A DNA stretch of 64,000 bases from positions 4,800,979 through 4,864,978 of the forward strand of contig NW_006921533.1 in NCBI RefSeq assembly GCF_000340215.1, written 5' to 3'. Source of the stretch: Pseudocercospora fijiensis CIRAD86 (taxonomy: Eukaryota > Ascomycota > Dothideomycetes > Mycosphaerellales > Mycosphaerellaceae). Positions 11,750 through 22,702 of this stretch are shown piece after piece. The notes under the pieces are model-generated. The model was given only the letters and a program-made list of their open reading frames with translations. It was not told where the DNA came from and searched no databases. Numbering within the stretch: the first letter of the stretch is position 1; each line of letters starts with the position of its first letter. The translations under genes were made by a program, and so were the position numbers.

Positions 11750-13250
11750 AGAAGCGCGCCGCGCGCTAAATAGAAGATAGAACTAAAGACCGCGAGTTTG
11801 TTTTGCCTAAGCGTCTAACTAAAAAGCGTAAGACTAAAGAGGAGTACTCTACGAAGAAGAATTCCGTACGAGACCGCGAGAGAAAGGATAAGATAGATAA
11901 GGATAAAAGAGCTAAGGATAAGAGAAGAAAGGCGCGGAATAAGGCATTCTATCGATAGCTAGCGCCTATAGAAAAAAGTAAAGGTTAGAATAAGAAGACA
12001 ACCTAAGAGAAGGCTAAGAGGAGGAAAGAATTGCGGCTAGTTTTCGAGCGTAAAGTTCTAGTAGCGTAAGTCAATCTAGCTAGCGGCCGTAGCTAGTAGC
12101 TATAGCTAGCAGCCGTAGCTAGCAGCTATAGCCGGCATATTTTTCTTTAACACGTTAACTAATAGCATTTAGACCTATAGCCGCTACCTCTATCGATACG
12201 ACCGATAATAACGGAGATGTTTAGATAGCCGAGAACAACAATACTAGAGTTCAAGATACCGCGATAGAGCTTAATACTACGAATAAAGGAACTAAAAAAA
12301 GCGAGGAGATACTATACGTCGATCTAGTAATAAGTATAGTCTTAGGGCCTAACGCTATAGACGATAAGCGCTAGGAGTAGATCGAGCATAGTCAAAGAGA
12401 CGAGATACTAGTAAAGGGCTAAGGTATAAGTCCTATCAATCTAGAAAATCATAGTTAAAGCTACTACGAAAAGCTAGCAAGGATTAGAATCGAGACTAGT
12501 CGTCTTTATATCCTCGATATAGAGTAGAAGTTTCTTTATTAGTATTAGAGCGAAGCCTTTGTATCTATAAAGGCAAAGTAGCTTGCGATTAATGCGATCG
12601 GGGCTAGGTATCTAGGGACGGTAGAAGTATTACTATAGGAGGAAGGGGTACAGGTAATTATTCTATACTCGGCATATATAGCCGGCGTTCGTAGCCGGCA
12701 GATACTAACAGTTAAATAGAAAGCGTTTCTCGAAGGCAGAGTGCTACTGCTATATAAAATCTTTACTAAAGCAGAGAGGGCTTGTATCCGGAATCTAAGC
12801 TACTAGTAGGATAGGTTAGCGTTAGAATTCTCTAAATCTCTATATAAGCCTCCGAAGGATTACCTATTTCAGCGATACGGCTTTATCTCGACTACTCCGT
12901 AGGTACCCGAAGAAGCTCGAGCGCTCTTTAAGGTCTTTACTAAGAAGCGGAAGGAGTTCGAGGATTAGGATTAGTTAATAGAGCTATTAGTTAGTCTTAG
13001 GTTTCGTAGTTAGACTCGGCCTAAGCATTTGCTTATCGAGTGTCTTATACCGAAAGAGGATAGATTAAGACTAAAAACGAGCTTAGATTCGTTAGATATA
13101 GTAGCTCGGTTCCGTTAGTAAGAGAGAGCCGCCGTATAGAAGGCAAAATTCAGGTAGTTAGGGTAGCTAGGAAAGAAATTCTAGTAGTTAGGCTAGCTAG
13201 GGTAGCTAGGAAAAAAAATCTAGTAGTTAGGTAGCTAGGAAACAAAAAAA
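11750..13250 (+). pseudogene. Unknown cargo ORF of the hAT element (RIPed)
   Basis: The plus strand decodes as a lysine/arginine-rich stretch (11,760-12,060), then from about 12,180 a long frame interrupted only by TAR stops. Pieces include AIELNTTNKGTKKSEEILYV, SYYEKLARIRIETSRLYILD and PPKDYLFQRYGFISTTP, ending in a Gln-Leu-Gly repetitive tail near 13,200. I do not recognise the family. Length is about 330 codons for the main frame. It lies directly upstream of the transposase and has the same orientation. Confidence 0.4.
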
Positions 13251-13382
13251 AAGGTAGCTAGCTATTTACTACCTAGCTATTCCTAACGATACGATGCTAT
13301 AAAAGAAAGGGTGTTTCTCTATAGCTACTAGTATATATCTACTACTCCTAAGTCCTTACCTTACCGTACGAAACCTTAAAAC

Positions 13383-16300
13383 ATGCCGACCGACATTGTA
13401 TATACACTAGGCGCTATACTAGGAAGGGTAATAACGAGACGATAGTCGAAACAGTCTAGTATACGAGCGAGATTGCGACAACGTCGAGAGGAGGTCGTAT
13501 ACTTACCTTCGAGCCTATCGAGTCCTAGACTACGATTAGGGCTAGATTTATCCTCTCCGAATCCTAGTAGTAGGAATTCATTATAAGGTACTACTACCTA
13601 GTCCTTACCTTTACGGAGTCTAAGTAGAAGGTTATTCGGAGATATAAGAATATCGAGTATTAACCCGGAAATCTTCGAAAAGGCTAGCTAGGCGTATCTT
13701 TAGAAACCCGAGTATATAGAGCAGTTCAATTAATAGGTCTATAAGATATAGTTCCCTTTATACTTACGTTCGAAGGAGTATAAACTCCGGAAGTACTCGA
13801 TACGATAGGGGAGTAAGGAGCGAACGGACATATTCTAGAAGTTCTTTATAGAGGGGGTATTACACCGTTATACGACTTCTCGACTTAAAGGTTAACTAGT
13901 AATTGTCTACAACTTCTACGGTTTAATCTTAAAACACCCGAAACTAGGGGATAGGAACTTATCGCCTACGAACTATCTCTATTCTAAACAGTATCGGGAA
14001 TCTTAAGGAGAGAGGAGAGTTAATATAGATATAGCGTTCTAGAAAGAGGTATATCTTCTAAAATGCCGGCTACAGCTACCGGCTATAGCTACCGGCTATA
14101 GATTCCGGCTACCTAAATTAACCGTAGAGATCTAGCTAATTATTATAGGCTACGCTTAAGGAAGCTCTAGGATTAAAGGCTACCGATTTCTCCCCCGAAG
14201 ACTTCAAGTAACTAGCAAACGAAATGCTAGCTATAAACGGTCTTCCGGAAGACTTCTACGAAAGGGAGTCTATATAGAAGATATACCTATATCTTACAAA
14301 CTACCCTCCCCTATTTCTCGGCGCGACAACCTAGCGTATTATATTCGAAAAGAACAAAGAGGCTACGTTAGACGACATTCGGGAGATCCTCCGTAATACT
14401 CGCCGAGTAGCTATTACTATTAATAGCTAGTTAAGCCGGACTATAAGAGCCTCCTTCCTCTCGATTATACTATACTTTATTAATTCGGATTAGAAACTCT
14501 AGGAACTTATAATCGGATTCCCTAAAATTCTAGGTTCCTATACTAGTAAAGACATAGCGAAGCTTGTCTATACGGTAATAGATAGGGTTAGCGTAACAAC
14601 GAAACTGATCTCGATTACTATAGACAACGCTAGTAATAATCGAACATTGTATAAGGCGTTATATATACAATTCACTCGTATATGTCTTTAAAATTACTAA
14701 TTGTATCGATAGGGTCGAGTGCGTAGAGGAGATTATAAGGTCTATAATCTAGCTTAATCTTCCGAATATTAAGCTCGCTACGATTCCGGATACGTACGAC
14801 AATACGCACGATAATAATAATAAAGAGGAGCCTATTAATAGCCCTAGCCCTATTAAATCGGAGCCGACGTCGTTACTAGTTATATCCCTATAGAAGTTTC
14901 CCTACCTCGCTTATATAGTTCAAATCGCGATCCGAGCCCTCTTTAAGACGCTTAAAATTGCACTATTAAACGACGACTAATAGAAGATCCTAGATAAGGA
15001 TAAAGCAAAGTCGAAAGTCGAGAAACTTATTATAGCAATAAGACGGGATAAGGTAGAGAGCCTCGCTCTCGTTTTATATAAGGTATAACTTTTGTCCGTA
15101 GCCGGCACCTATAGCCGGCAACCTAGTATAGTTCTAACTCTTTTTCTCTAGCTTCGTCGTCTAGCAATATATACGAACTCGAGCTTATAGAGATATAACC
15201 GATTCGAGGCTATTTAAAAGAACCTAATCGAGCGCCCTAAAACCGATGCCTAGAATATCGTATAGAATAAGCGATAGCAAAAGCGGCCTCCTTAGCGCTT
15301 ACTCCGTTTTACCTAAGACGTTAAGACCCGGTTCGATTCGACTTTCTATATAGTTACGAGGGGATATACTTTACGTACTGCTCTCGAGATCTATTAGAGT
15401 TCCGAGGGTATTAAGTAGCTCGGCCTTACCGCCGCCGAATAGCGCTAAGCAGAGTATCTCGTCGATATTAGTAAGTATTACGCGAAGGTTACTACTACGA
15501 TTAAAAGAACCCGAGGACCGACGATCTACCTTGTCTTTACGTACTACAACTAGCTCTTTAACGAGCTCGAGGAAACCGTAGCTAAGCTAGCTAAGAAGAG
15601 CGTTCCCTAGAAAGTAGCTATAACGAAAGCTATAGACACCTCCTATACTAAGTTGTATAAATATTATAGTGCTACCTTTAACTCGTTCGGGGATATCTAT
15701 AGCGTTACGTACTTGCTTAATCCGGTAGAAAAGGATATATACTAGCAGAGGCCGGAATAGAAGGCGGACGAGGTATAGCCGAAGCATTACTAGACTATTC
15801 TAGAAAAGATATTCTACGAGCGTCGGAAAGAAACTAGTCTAAATATAGCTCCTATAAAGAAAAAGAAGGTTTAGAAGGCTCCGATATTATACCTGTTTCG
15901 TAGGTAGGAAGTAGAGGCAGAAGAGGAAGCAACTACTAAAGTAAATAAAGAAGAGTTCGATCTCTATCGGCGCGCGAGTAAGTATAAACCCGTAGGCTCG
16001 GAAAGAGGGCTAATAATCTCTAGATCTTACCGGTCTTCTAGACGAATTTAGAGACGATATTCTCGCTATATAGCAGCGGTTAGAGCCTAAGTTTCTAACG
16101 ATAGCGTCGGTCGCTCGGGACGTCCTCGCTATCCTAAGCGTAGGTATAGGCTATAAGAGGTCTTTTAGTATCGCTCGTTACTAGGGCCGCTTTAATCGAA
16201 TATACTCGCCTACTACCTTCGAATCTATTATAGTATTCCGATACTATCTCCTCTACTAGAATCGCTAAGGCAGGTTACTAAAGATTATACTAAAGGAGTT

Positions 16301-16500
16301 AATCGAGGAATTAGAAAACCTTAAGATCGAAGAAACCTAGGAGCGCGAAGAGAATACGAAATTTAGTCTAAGCGAAACCCTAATTAGCGATAACGAAGAG
16401 GAGGAGGGCGGAGGTAGAAGGCGATACCGGGTCGAGAAGCGGAAACGTATATAGGCTTAGAGCAGCTTTAAGGAGACGAAGCGTTTACGTATAAGGTAAT
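13383..16500 (+). pseudogene. hAT transposase (RIPed)
   Basis: The decoded plus frame contains the hAT catalytic-core block around 14,455-14,665: FLSIILYFINSD-KL-ELI, GFPKILGSYTSKDIAKLVY and LISITIDNASNNRTLYKAL, matching the conserved DNASNN region. Near 16,075-16,250 lies the C-terminal dimerisation region, with FLTIASVARDVLAIL and a serine/arginine-rich helix followed by TFESIIVFRYYLL. TAA/TAG codons interrupt it throughout, as RIP predicts. The N-terminal zinc finger was not resolved. The gene explains mobility of the 9.56-kb element. Not functional in this copy. Confidence 0.7.
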
Positions 16501-16667
16501 ATAGCCGGCGTATATAGCCGGTATATATCCGAAATGTGTTTCGAATTCCTAGGACTTAAACAGACTAGTTGCTATAGCAACCGACCCCGCTTACCTACGG
16601 ACTATTTCTAATTCTCTATTCGCTCTTCCTCTCCTTCTTCCCTTTCCCTATATTCTTAAAGACAAAT

Positions 16668-17460
16668 ATGCCTTAAGGATTCGGCTCTTCGGGCCTTCCT
16701 AAGCCGGCTACCTCCCCTTCCTTAAGCTACTATCCTTTATTCGAATCTAACGATAACCTAATAAGGCGGTTTAATAGAAGACTATTTGTTCTAGAAGGTA
16801 AGAAGCATTAATATCTCCTTACGATTATATGCTTATTAATTTTCTAGGTCCTACCGATATACCCTCGTCGCCTAAACGCGCAGATAAATATCTTTAGAGG
16901 CTAAAGGGTAAGGGTAAAGTAAGCTAAGTATAGGGAGACTATAGCGAGAACGAGATATCGGAAGAGCAAGGCTCTCCGTAGTATATACGAAGGAAGGGGG
17001 TTCCTCGGAAAACAGTACCGAAAAATAAGAAGGCTATAGGTAGATAGGAGAAGGCTAAAAAGAGTAGGCGGACGAAGACTATCGCGAAGAAAAGTTATCT
17101 TTCTATTAAAAGAAAGGGAACAAGGCAGGACTCGACGATAAAGAAGCGGCGCTTTAAACTAGATACTATTGCCCTTCGCTAGATCCGGCTTTTCTAAAAC
17201 AAAAGAGGGACCGAGCTTTTAATCCCTAAGACTCCCTTCTAGCGACTCGTCCGAGAAATTACATTAGATTTTCGGTCTAATATACGATTTACGGCTAAGG
17301 CGATTAGTGCTCTTTAGGAAGCTACGGAGGCATTTCTCGTAACCGAGCTTAAGCTTTTAAACCTCCTTGCTATCTATACGAAGCGGGTTACTCTTCAAAA
17401 TAAAGATATATAGCTTCTAGCTAAAATTCGGCGTCGGTTTATAGCGGATTAGTTAGAAAT
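16668..17460 (+). pseudogene. Histone H3-like protein gene 1, hAT cargo (RIPed)
   Basis: An ATG at 16,668 opens exon 1. A GTAAGA...TTTCTAG intron (16,798-16,847) joins in frame to exon 2. After a long Lys/Arg-rich tail, the frame from about 17,146 decodes as a histone fold of H3 type: RRFK-DTIALR-IRLF, TELLIPKTPF-RLVREI, DFRSNIRF, EATEAFLV and AIYTKRVTLQNKDI. TAG/TAA codons fall at positions where H3 has Gln (RYQ, PFQRL, LQEA, DIQL). The CENP-A-type insertion between alpha1 and alpha2 is not visible, so it is closer to canonical H3 than to CenH3, though divergent. It may extend into the following ORF. Inactive in this copy. Confidence 0.65.
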
Positions 17461-17539
17461 TGTATTTAGTTGTTAGATTAACCTAGGAGGAGGCCCATTT
17501 TCGTATCCTTTTGCCGGCTACAGGTACCGGCTATATTTC

Positions 17540-18200
17540 TGATTTTATCTCCGCGCCGTCCCTAAATCTAAGGTACGAAGTAGAAACCTAGCGCTCTATA
17601 TTCACCCGGCTATTACAGAGACGAGCTACATTTAGATTAGTTTCTTCGTATATCGCGACCTAGCGGGTAGTAAGCGAAAGGGCGATAGAACGTTTATAAT
17701 ACGTCTCTATTTAGACCTAAAACACAAAGGTCCTAAGGAGCCCTAGCATCCTAACTATAAGGAGATTCTTTAGTATTAGCACTTTGATCCTCTATACTAC
17801 GAGGTAGATAGCAAGCCTACGAGAGAGAAACTTTAACGAGAAATTCTCTATAATACGTAGCGCTATTGCATAGCTACAGATACGTACTAAGTCCGGTAAC
17901 TCGAAGAAGAATTAAGACAGCGTATTAGCGACCGAGAAAGAGATCGATAGTATACTAGTAGAGTCGAGGTCTTATAAGCGAAGCATAAGATAATATAGGC
18001 TCTTAGTCGTATAGAGTAACGTACTATATAAATAACTAGGCGTACTACTCTTATTCACTTACGACCTATATCCTAGGATACTCTTCTCGTACTTTTTATA
18101 CTCTTTTCTAATACCTCACCTATAAGCGCTCCGCGACAACCGAGTAAATATAAGCTATAGGGTTTCCGCTCGGTACCTTAGCCTCCGAGATAGGGCGGAG
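17540..18200 (+). pseudogene. Unknown ORF or 3' exon after H3-like gene 1 (RIPed)
   Basis: From about 17,563 a frame with TAR stops decodes through AVPKSKVRSRNLALYIHP, FFVYRDLAGSKRKGDRTFII and LYLDLKHKGPKEP, then a Gln/Arg-rich helical region (about 17,870-18,030). A GCCGGC-motif pair at 17,515-17,535 separates it from the histone-like frame, as these motifs do inside a clear intron of H3-like gene 2. It could therefore be a further exon of H3-like gene 1 or a separate gene. Family not recognised. Confidence 0.35.
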
Positions 18201-18744
18201 TTGAATTTAGAGCGATAGCCGGCACTTATAGCCAGTATATAGAGACGGTAGTAGGCCTTTTCCTACTAAATAACTAGCTTGTTTAGTATAGCCTACCTAA
18301 TATTTCTTATATTTACTAGTAATAGGCCTAGGTTACTTATAAGATTACTATAGCTAGTAAAGGCATTACTAAAGAATATCTATACTATAGTAAGATACTA
18401 TTATTACGCCGGCTATTTATTAAAAGGAGGCTTTCGCCTATTACTATACCGGCTATATATGCCGGCTATATTTCAAAGTCTCCCGTACCTGCCTTTTTTA
18501 GCCGTACCTGCCTTTTTTAGCCGTACCTGCCTTCTTTCCTTGCTCTAACGTTACTATAATATAGGCTTGCGCGAAGCTTACTCTATTACCTAGCGATACC
18601 GCGACATTACCGCTATATTCAACCTTCGCATCGATACCTATACCTCTACGCTCTATATCTACTACCTCCGTAATACCCTCGCTCCGCGCGCGCCTTCGTA
18701 TACCTTCGCAACGCACTTTTTTCCTTAATTCGACGACTTTTATA

Positions 18745-19437
18745 ATAGCGAGTCTACTTAACTAAGTTACGACGCCTCGTAAGAAGGGACCTAGTACTTC
18801 TACGGGTCGCAATAAGACCGGAAATAGTAGAACGAGTATAGTATATTAACGTAAGAGGGCTGCTACTACTACCGCTAGCTCCGGTACTAGAAAGGGCGTC
18901 GCGAGTAAGGCTCCGCGCAAGACAACGGCGGGCAAGGCTCTACGTAAGACGATAACTAGCGCTTCTACTACTAGTAGCAATCGTACGAAGCGTCGATAGC
19001 GCCTAGGAAGTAAGTCCTATTTATAGCCGGTAGCGTAGCCGGCAGCGTAGCCGGCAGCGTAGCCGGCATTCTTACTGTCTTTTTACTAATCCTTCTTTAG
19101 CCGTAGCCCTCCGTAAGATTCGGCAGTATTAGAAGAGTTCTTAGCTCCTAATCCGCAAAACTCCTTTCTAACGACTTATTCGCGAAATTGCCTAGGATTA
19201 TAGAACGGACCTTCGCTTCTAAGCCTCCGCGATAGGCGCCCTTTAAGAGGCTATAGAAGCCTACCTAGTTCGTATCTTCGAATATATATTTCTCTTCTAC
19301 CTCTTTTCGGACTATACTAATACTATTTTAGCGGTTAACCTTATAGCTATCTACGCGAAGCGTATAACGATTATAGACAAGGATTTTAAAGCACTCGATT
19401 AGATTCTAAAAGGCTAGAATGTCTATATTCGAGACGG
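18745..19437 (+). pseudogene. Histone H3-like protein gene 2, hAT cargo (RIPed)
   Basis: The likely start is ATA at 18,745, a former ATG altered by RIP (TpG to TpA). The first exon encodes a basic tail with KAPRKTTAGKALRKT, similar to the H3 tail. A GTAAGT...TTTAG intron (19,010-19,100) joins so that the protein reads LGTVALRKIRQY, matching the H3 core entry. Exon 2 continues KSS-LLIRKTPF-RLIREIA-DY, TDLRF-ASAIGAL-EAIEAYL, and later AIYAKRITIIDKDF. The stops sit at five glutamines that are invariant in H3. A second intron around 19,275-19,340 is probable but its donor is not clear. Inactive in this copy. Confidence 0.75.
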
Positions 19438-19849
19438 TACTAGGTAGGATAGATGTTCTAGTAGAAAGGATGTTCGTAGTATTATCTATAAGCTTTTCTA
19501 TATACGAAATAAGCCGCTATTATACGGCGCTATATACCGCGCTCTAAATACTCTCTAAGTATATATATATAGTATAGTATACTTTATTAGCCGTACGGAA
19601 TAGAAGTCTCCCAAAATCCCGTTAGTACTAAGGAGTAAAAAGGCCGGCTACGCTGCCGGCTACGCTGCCGGCTACGCTACTAGCTACGCTACTAGGTTTT
19701 TCAAAGAACTAAAAGAAGATAGACATTCCGGTTGATTTGTATTAGTTTAGATTTTTATAAAAAGAAAACAGGGAAAAATAAGGAAGGTTAAAGAGCCTAA
19801 TAGTTATAGTTATAGGCACTATCCCTGTTTTCTAGAGCATATTATACAC

Positions 19850-20281
19850 CTGCCTTCGCAACTCTACCTAATACTCCCTCTAAATATCCTTATACTCTAC
19901 CTACTAAAAATTCAACTAGGTACCTAGACCTGCAGCTGCCTCTATATCTTTTACTATCTTCTATAGGTTGAAGGCCTCTTCTATAGTAGCCTCTACCTCC
20001 TTATATAATACGAAGTTACTACCTGCCCTACCCTTTATATCTCCTAAATAACTAAGAGTTCTAAGGAACGAACTAGCATTCGGCCTTAGTATAGCGAGTA
20101 ACTAGTAGAACGTTCTATAGAGCTGCCTTATAGCTCTTTTATATACTATACCGATACCGAGGGAGGAGCTATCCTAGTACTTAATATTGTCGAATAGTTC
20201 GGTAGGAAAGTATATAAACTTCTTAAGGAGGAGGACTTCTAGGGAAATCGATAAGTTCTGCCTAGATCTAGATAAAGACAT
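19850..20281 (-). pseudogene. Small unknown ORF of the hAT element, minus strand
   Basis: An ATG at 20,281 (minus) opens a frame beginning MSLSRSRQNLSISLEVLLLK, continuing with FIYFPTELFDNIKY and LRPNASSFLRTLSYLGDIKG, with four or more TAR stops. It retains more TG/CA than its surroundings, so RIP is lighter here. About 130 codons, mostly helical, with no recognised domain. It is convergent to the H3-like genes. Confidence 0.4.
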
Positions 20282-20711
20282 TCTACTAAGCAGTTAGGGA
20301 ATTAAACTGTAAACGAAAGGATAAAATTCATACCTAAGGAGTGCAGTTTCCGAACTAAACTATAATGCCTTGTATATATATATGTGCTTTTAATTAGTTA
20401 GTGCCCTTAGCTAATTGTCTATAGATTTAAGGTTATATAAGTACCTTTATACAACTACGTAGCCTAAGTAGGATTCGAAAATTCTATAAGTACTAAGGAC
20501 TAAAAATGCCGGCTACGCTGCCGGCTATACTACTAAGTCTTACAAAGGGCTTGCTTAAAGCTACGTATACATTCGTACACTTCTTAAAAACCGATAAATT
20601 ATATAGTTCGAACTAGCTACTTATATAGTTGCTTAGCAAACTAACCTAAACCAAACTAGAGTTTCGGCTTAGCAAACCAAACTAAACTAAACCGAACTAC
20701 TACGAGGTCTA

Positions 20712-20975
20712 AAAGTTACTAATCTTATCTATCCCGGCTAGTCTAACTAATTCATCTAGAGGGTTAGAGAGAATACTACCGCTACTTAGATAGATTAGTA
20801 GATCGGTCTATACGCCTATAAGAATAGTCTGTTCCTTAGGTCCTTTAGGCAAAGCAGCATCGTCGTCGTCTAGGCTAGTTATATTCTTATTATAGTTATA
20901 AGCGATAGTACTACCGACTAGGTTATTATTAGATAGTAGAACTAAGGTTAAGGAGGATAGATCGTCGCTCGACAT
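20712..20975 (-). pseudogene. DUF6589-like repeat-element gene, 5' part
   Basis: An ATG on the minus strand at 20,975 opens a frame starting MSSDDLSSLTLVLL, passing LDDDDAALPKGPKEQTILIG and ending in DELVRLAGIDKISNF. That frame continues directly into DKVSIDKDLSEDDEE on the other side of the hAT element at 11,149 once the transposon and one copy of AAAGTTAC are removed, with a single TAG (former CAG) at the junction. This shows that the two pieces are one gene interrupted by the insertion. Confidence 0.6.
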
Positions 20976-20994
20976 ATTAGTAGCGGTAGTAGCT

Positions 20995-21265
20995 ATAGTA
21001 GCAGCGGTGCTAGTAGTAGTACTAGTAGCTATAGTAGCGGTCTCCTAGCTATAGTAGTAGCTATAGTAGCGGTCTCCTAGCTATAGTAGTAGCTATAGTA
21101 GTAGTAGTACTAGTAGCGGTACTAGTAGCTATAGTAGTAGCTATCTCCTAGCTATAGTAGTAGCGGTAGTAGTAGCGGTCTCCTAGCTATAGTAGTAGTA
21201 CTAGTAGCGACTTTTAGGTAGCTATAGTAGTAGTACTAGTAGCGACTTTTAGGTATTTTAACCTT
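20995..21265. repeat. GTA/GCTATAGTAGTAG minisatellite upstream of DUF6589-like gene
   Basis: Tandem units built from AGCTATAGTAGTAGC and CGGTCTCCT, with a repeated block GTACTAGTAGCGACTTTTAG at 21,200 and 21,232. It lies immediately 5' of the ATG at 20,975 on the minus strand, in what would have been the promoter of the DUF6589-like gene. Confidence 0.8.
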
Positions 21266-21770
21266 AGCTTTAGAGTCGCGTCTACTATATAGTAGCAACT
21301 TAATAACTATATCTCGGATAGACTTATACTATATATAAAAGGTATTTAGAAATAGTCTACGAAGGACCTCGAAGTATCAAGTTAGCTATAGGAAGGTTAT
21401 CGATTACCCTTAAAGGCTATAGAGTAGTTAGTAGGTATCGGACGGAATTTTCGCCTATTTAAATAATAATTACTAGCGTTAGGAGAAGGACCTCTAAGTG
21501 TTAGCTAGGCGATGCGGTATATTATATATTAAGGTGTTTCTAGTAGTATAGCTAGCCGCCTAGTAATCCGGATAGCTATAGTCGAGTCGGCTTAGTAGAA
21601 TAGCGAAAACTTAACGCGCTAACGTTATATAGACTTATTTAGTAGGTAGAATAAAGCGCAATTAGTAGGGCTACAATCTCTGCTATTTAGATTGTTATAT
21701 TTGTATAGTCGCGAAAAAGTAGTATATCGTAGGCTAGTTTAGTACGGCTTATTCTTAGGCTTGTAGGCGA

Positions 21771-22702
21771 AGAATTATTAGGTGTATTTGTGATTGGCTA
21801 GTCGGAAAGTTCGGAAGCTAGCCCTAATTACTAATCTATCACGTGCACTCGGTCGCAGTTTGATTCTTCATGCCTACAAGCCTGATGGGAGGTAGGGCTG
21901 AAACTCGGACTTTTGTAAGAAGACACCTTGCCCGCGGAAGTGGGCGTCCATCTTGCATCAGCACATCCACAACTTCTCTCACGCGCGATCTTACAGCCCG
22001 ACGACTTCGGGGCGCGTCGAACCGCGGCGACGCTGAGCTTTCACCGCCTGCCAGTAATAGCCATATATCTGGACCGCAGAATCACGTGTCGCAACGTTCG
22101 CTGCAGCGCTGTTGTTATGCGTATGGCTCCTGAACATGCTACAAATTGCAAGCCACACAACGACTTAACACAAGCCAGTGACGAGTTCGCGAATGGAATA
22201 GTCAGGAACGCCTGAACCAGCAGAAGAGTACGTGAAGTGGAGAGGGTATGAGCATGGCATGCTGGATAAGACATGGTCGCTGTTCGACCACGGACACATC
22301 ACAGTATATCGAAGGTCAAAATGAAGACCTCGTCGATCATCCGACGGCGCCCTAGAGATGAGAATGCAGTAACGAAAAGGGCGTCATATTGATTGGTACA
22401 GAAGATGGATAAGCTGATGTTTCCAACAACTCCGCCCTGTGCTGTTAGACACGAGGTCCCAACGAATGTCGAGCGGACTACGACTCTGAGATATACGATT
22501 TGGTCGCGAGTGCTAGGGCACGGAGAAGTAGTTCAAGGATAGAAGTCTATTAATGAGGTCTAGCCTGATGTAAGTTTTATTACTTCTATTAGTAGTATGC
22601 TAACCACATCTAGGGTGAAGTGTTGTTTTTCTGGATACGAGTATAATGCAACCTAACCTCTACACTCAACATCTTCAGGCTAACAGCAAGACCACCTACA
22701 CT
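21771..22702. other. Transition from RIPed block to gene-bearing DNA; no gene supported
   Basis: CA and TG dinucleotides return here. Several short overlapping ORFs exist on both strands (about 61-95 codons), but none shows a domain, signal peptide or splice structure. The last 150 bp act as the upstream region of the secreted-protein pseudogene; a TATA-like GAGTATAATG lies near 22,640. Confidence 0.5.

Larger units (their letters stand above)
11150..20711. mobile_element. 9.56-kb hAT transposon with histone H3-like cargo (RIPed)
   Basis: The left end TAGACCCCGTAGTAGTTCGG and the right end, read inward, TAGACCTCGTAGTAGTTCGG are terminal inverted repeats that continue into GGTTTGG-rich subterminal sequence. 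An 8-bp duplication AAAGTTAC flanks both ends (11,142-11,149 and 20,712-20,719). An 8-bp target duplication and a decodable hAT transposase place it in the hAT superfamily. Inside are an unknown ORF, the transposase, two histone H3-like genes, further unknown ORFs, and many copies of a GCCGGC-core motif. The element is RIPed as heavily as its surroundings, so it inserted before the last round of RIP. Confidence 0.8.
1..21770. repeat. RIP-saturated repeat block with nested mobile elements
   Basis: CpA and its complement TpG are nearly missing across this stretch (the first 60 bases contain neither), while CpG, TpA and CTA/TAG are abundant. This is the mark of repeat-induced point mutation acting on CpA. 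No intact long ORF exists, yet old reading frames can be followed if TAA/TAG are read as former CAA/CAG or TGG codons. TG and CA return at about 21,770, where gene-bearing DNA begins. The block holds a gag-like remnant, a RecQ-like helicase, minisatellites, a DUF6589-like gene and a hAT transposon inserted into it. Confidence 0.9.

Noticed and set aside
16668..17460. Centromeric histone CENP-A as identity of H3-like gene 1
   Set aside because: The loop-1 insertion and CENP-A-type alpha2 features are not visible; the core follows H3 spacing.
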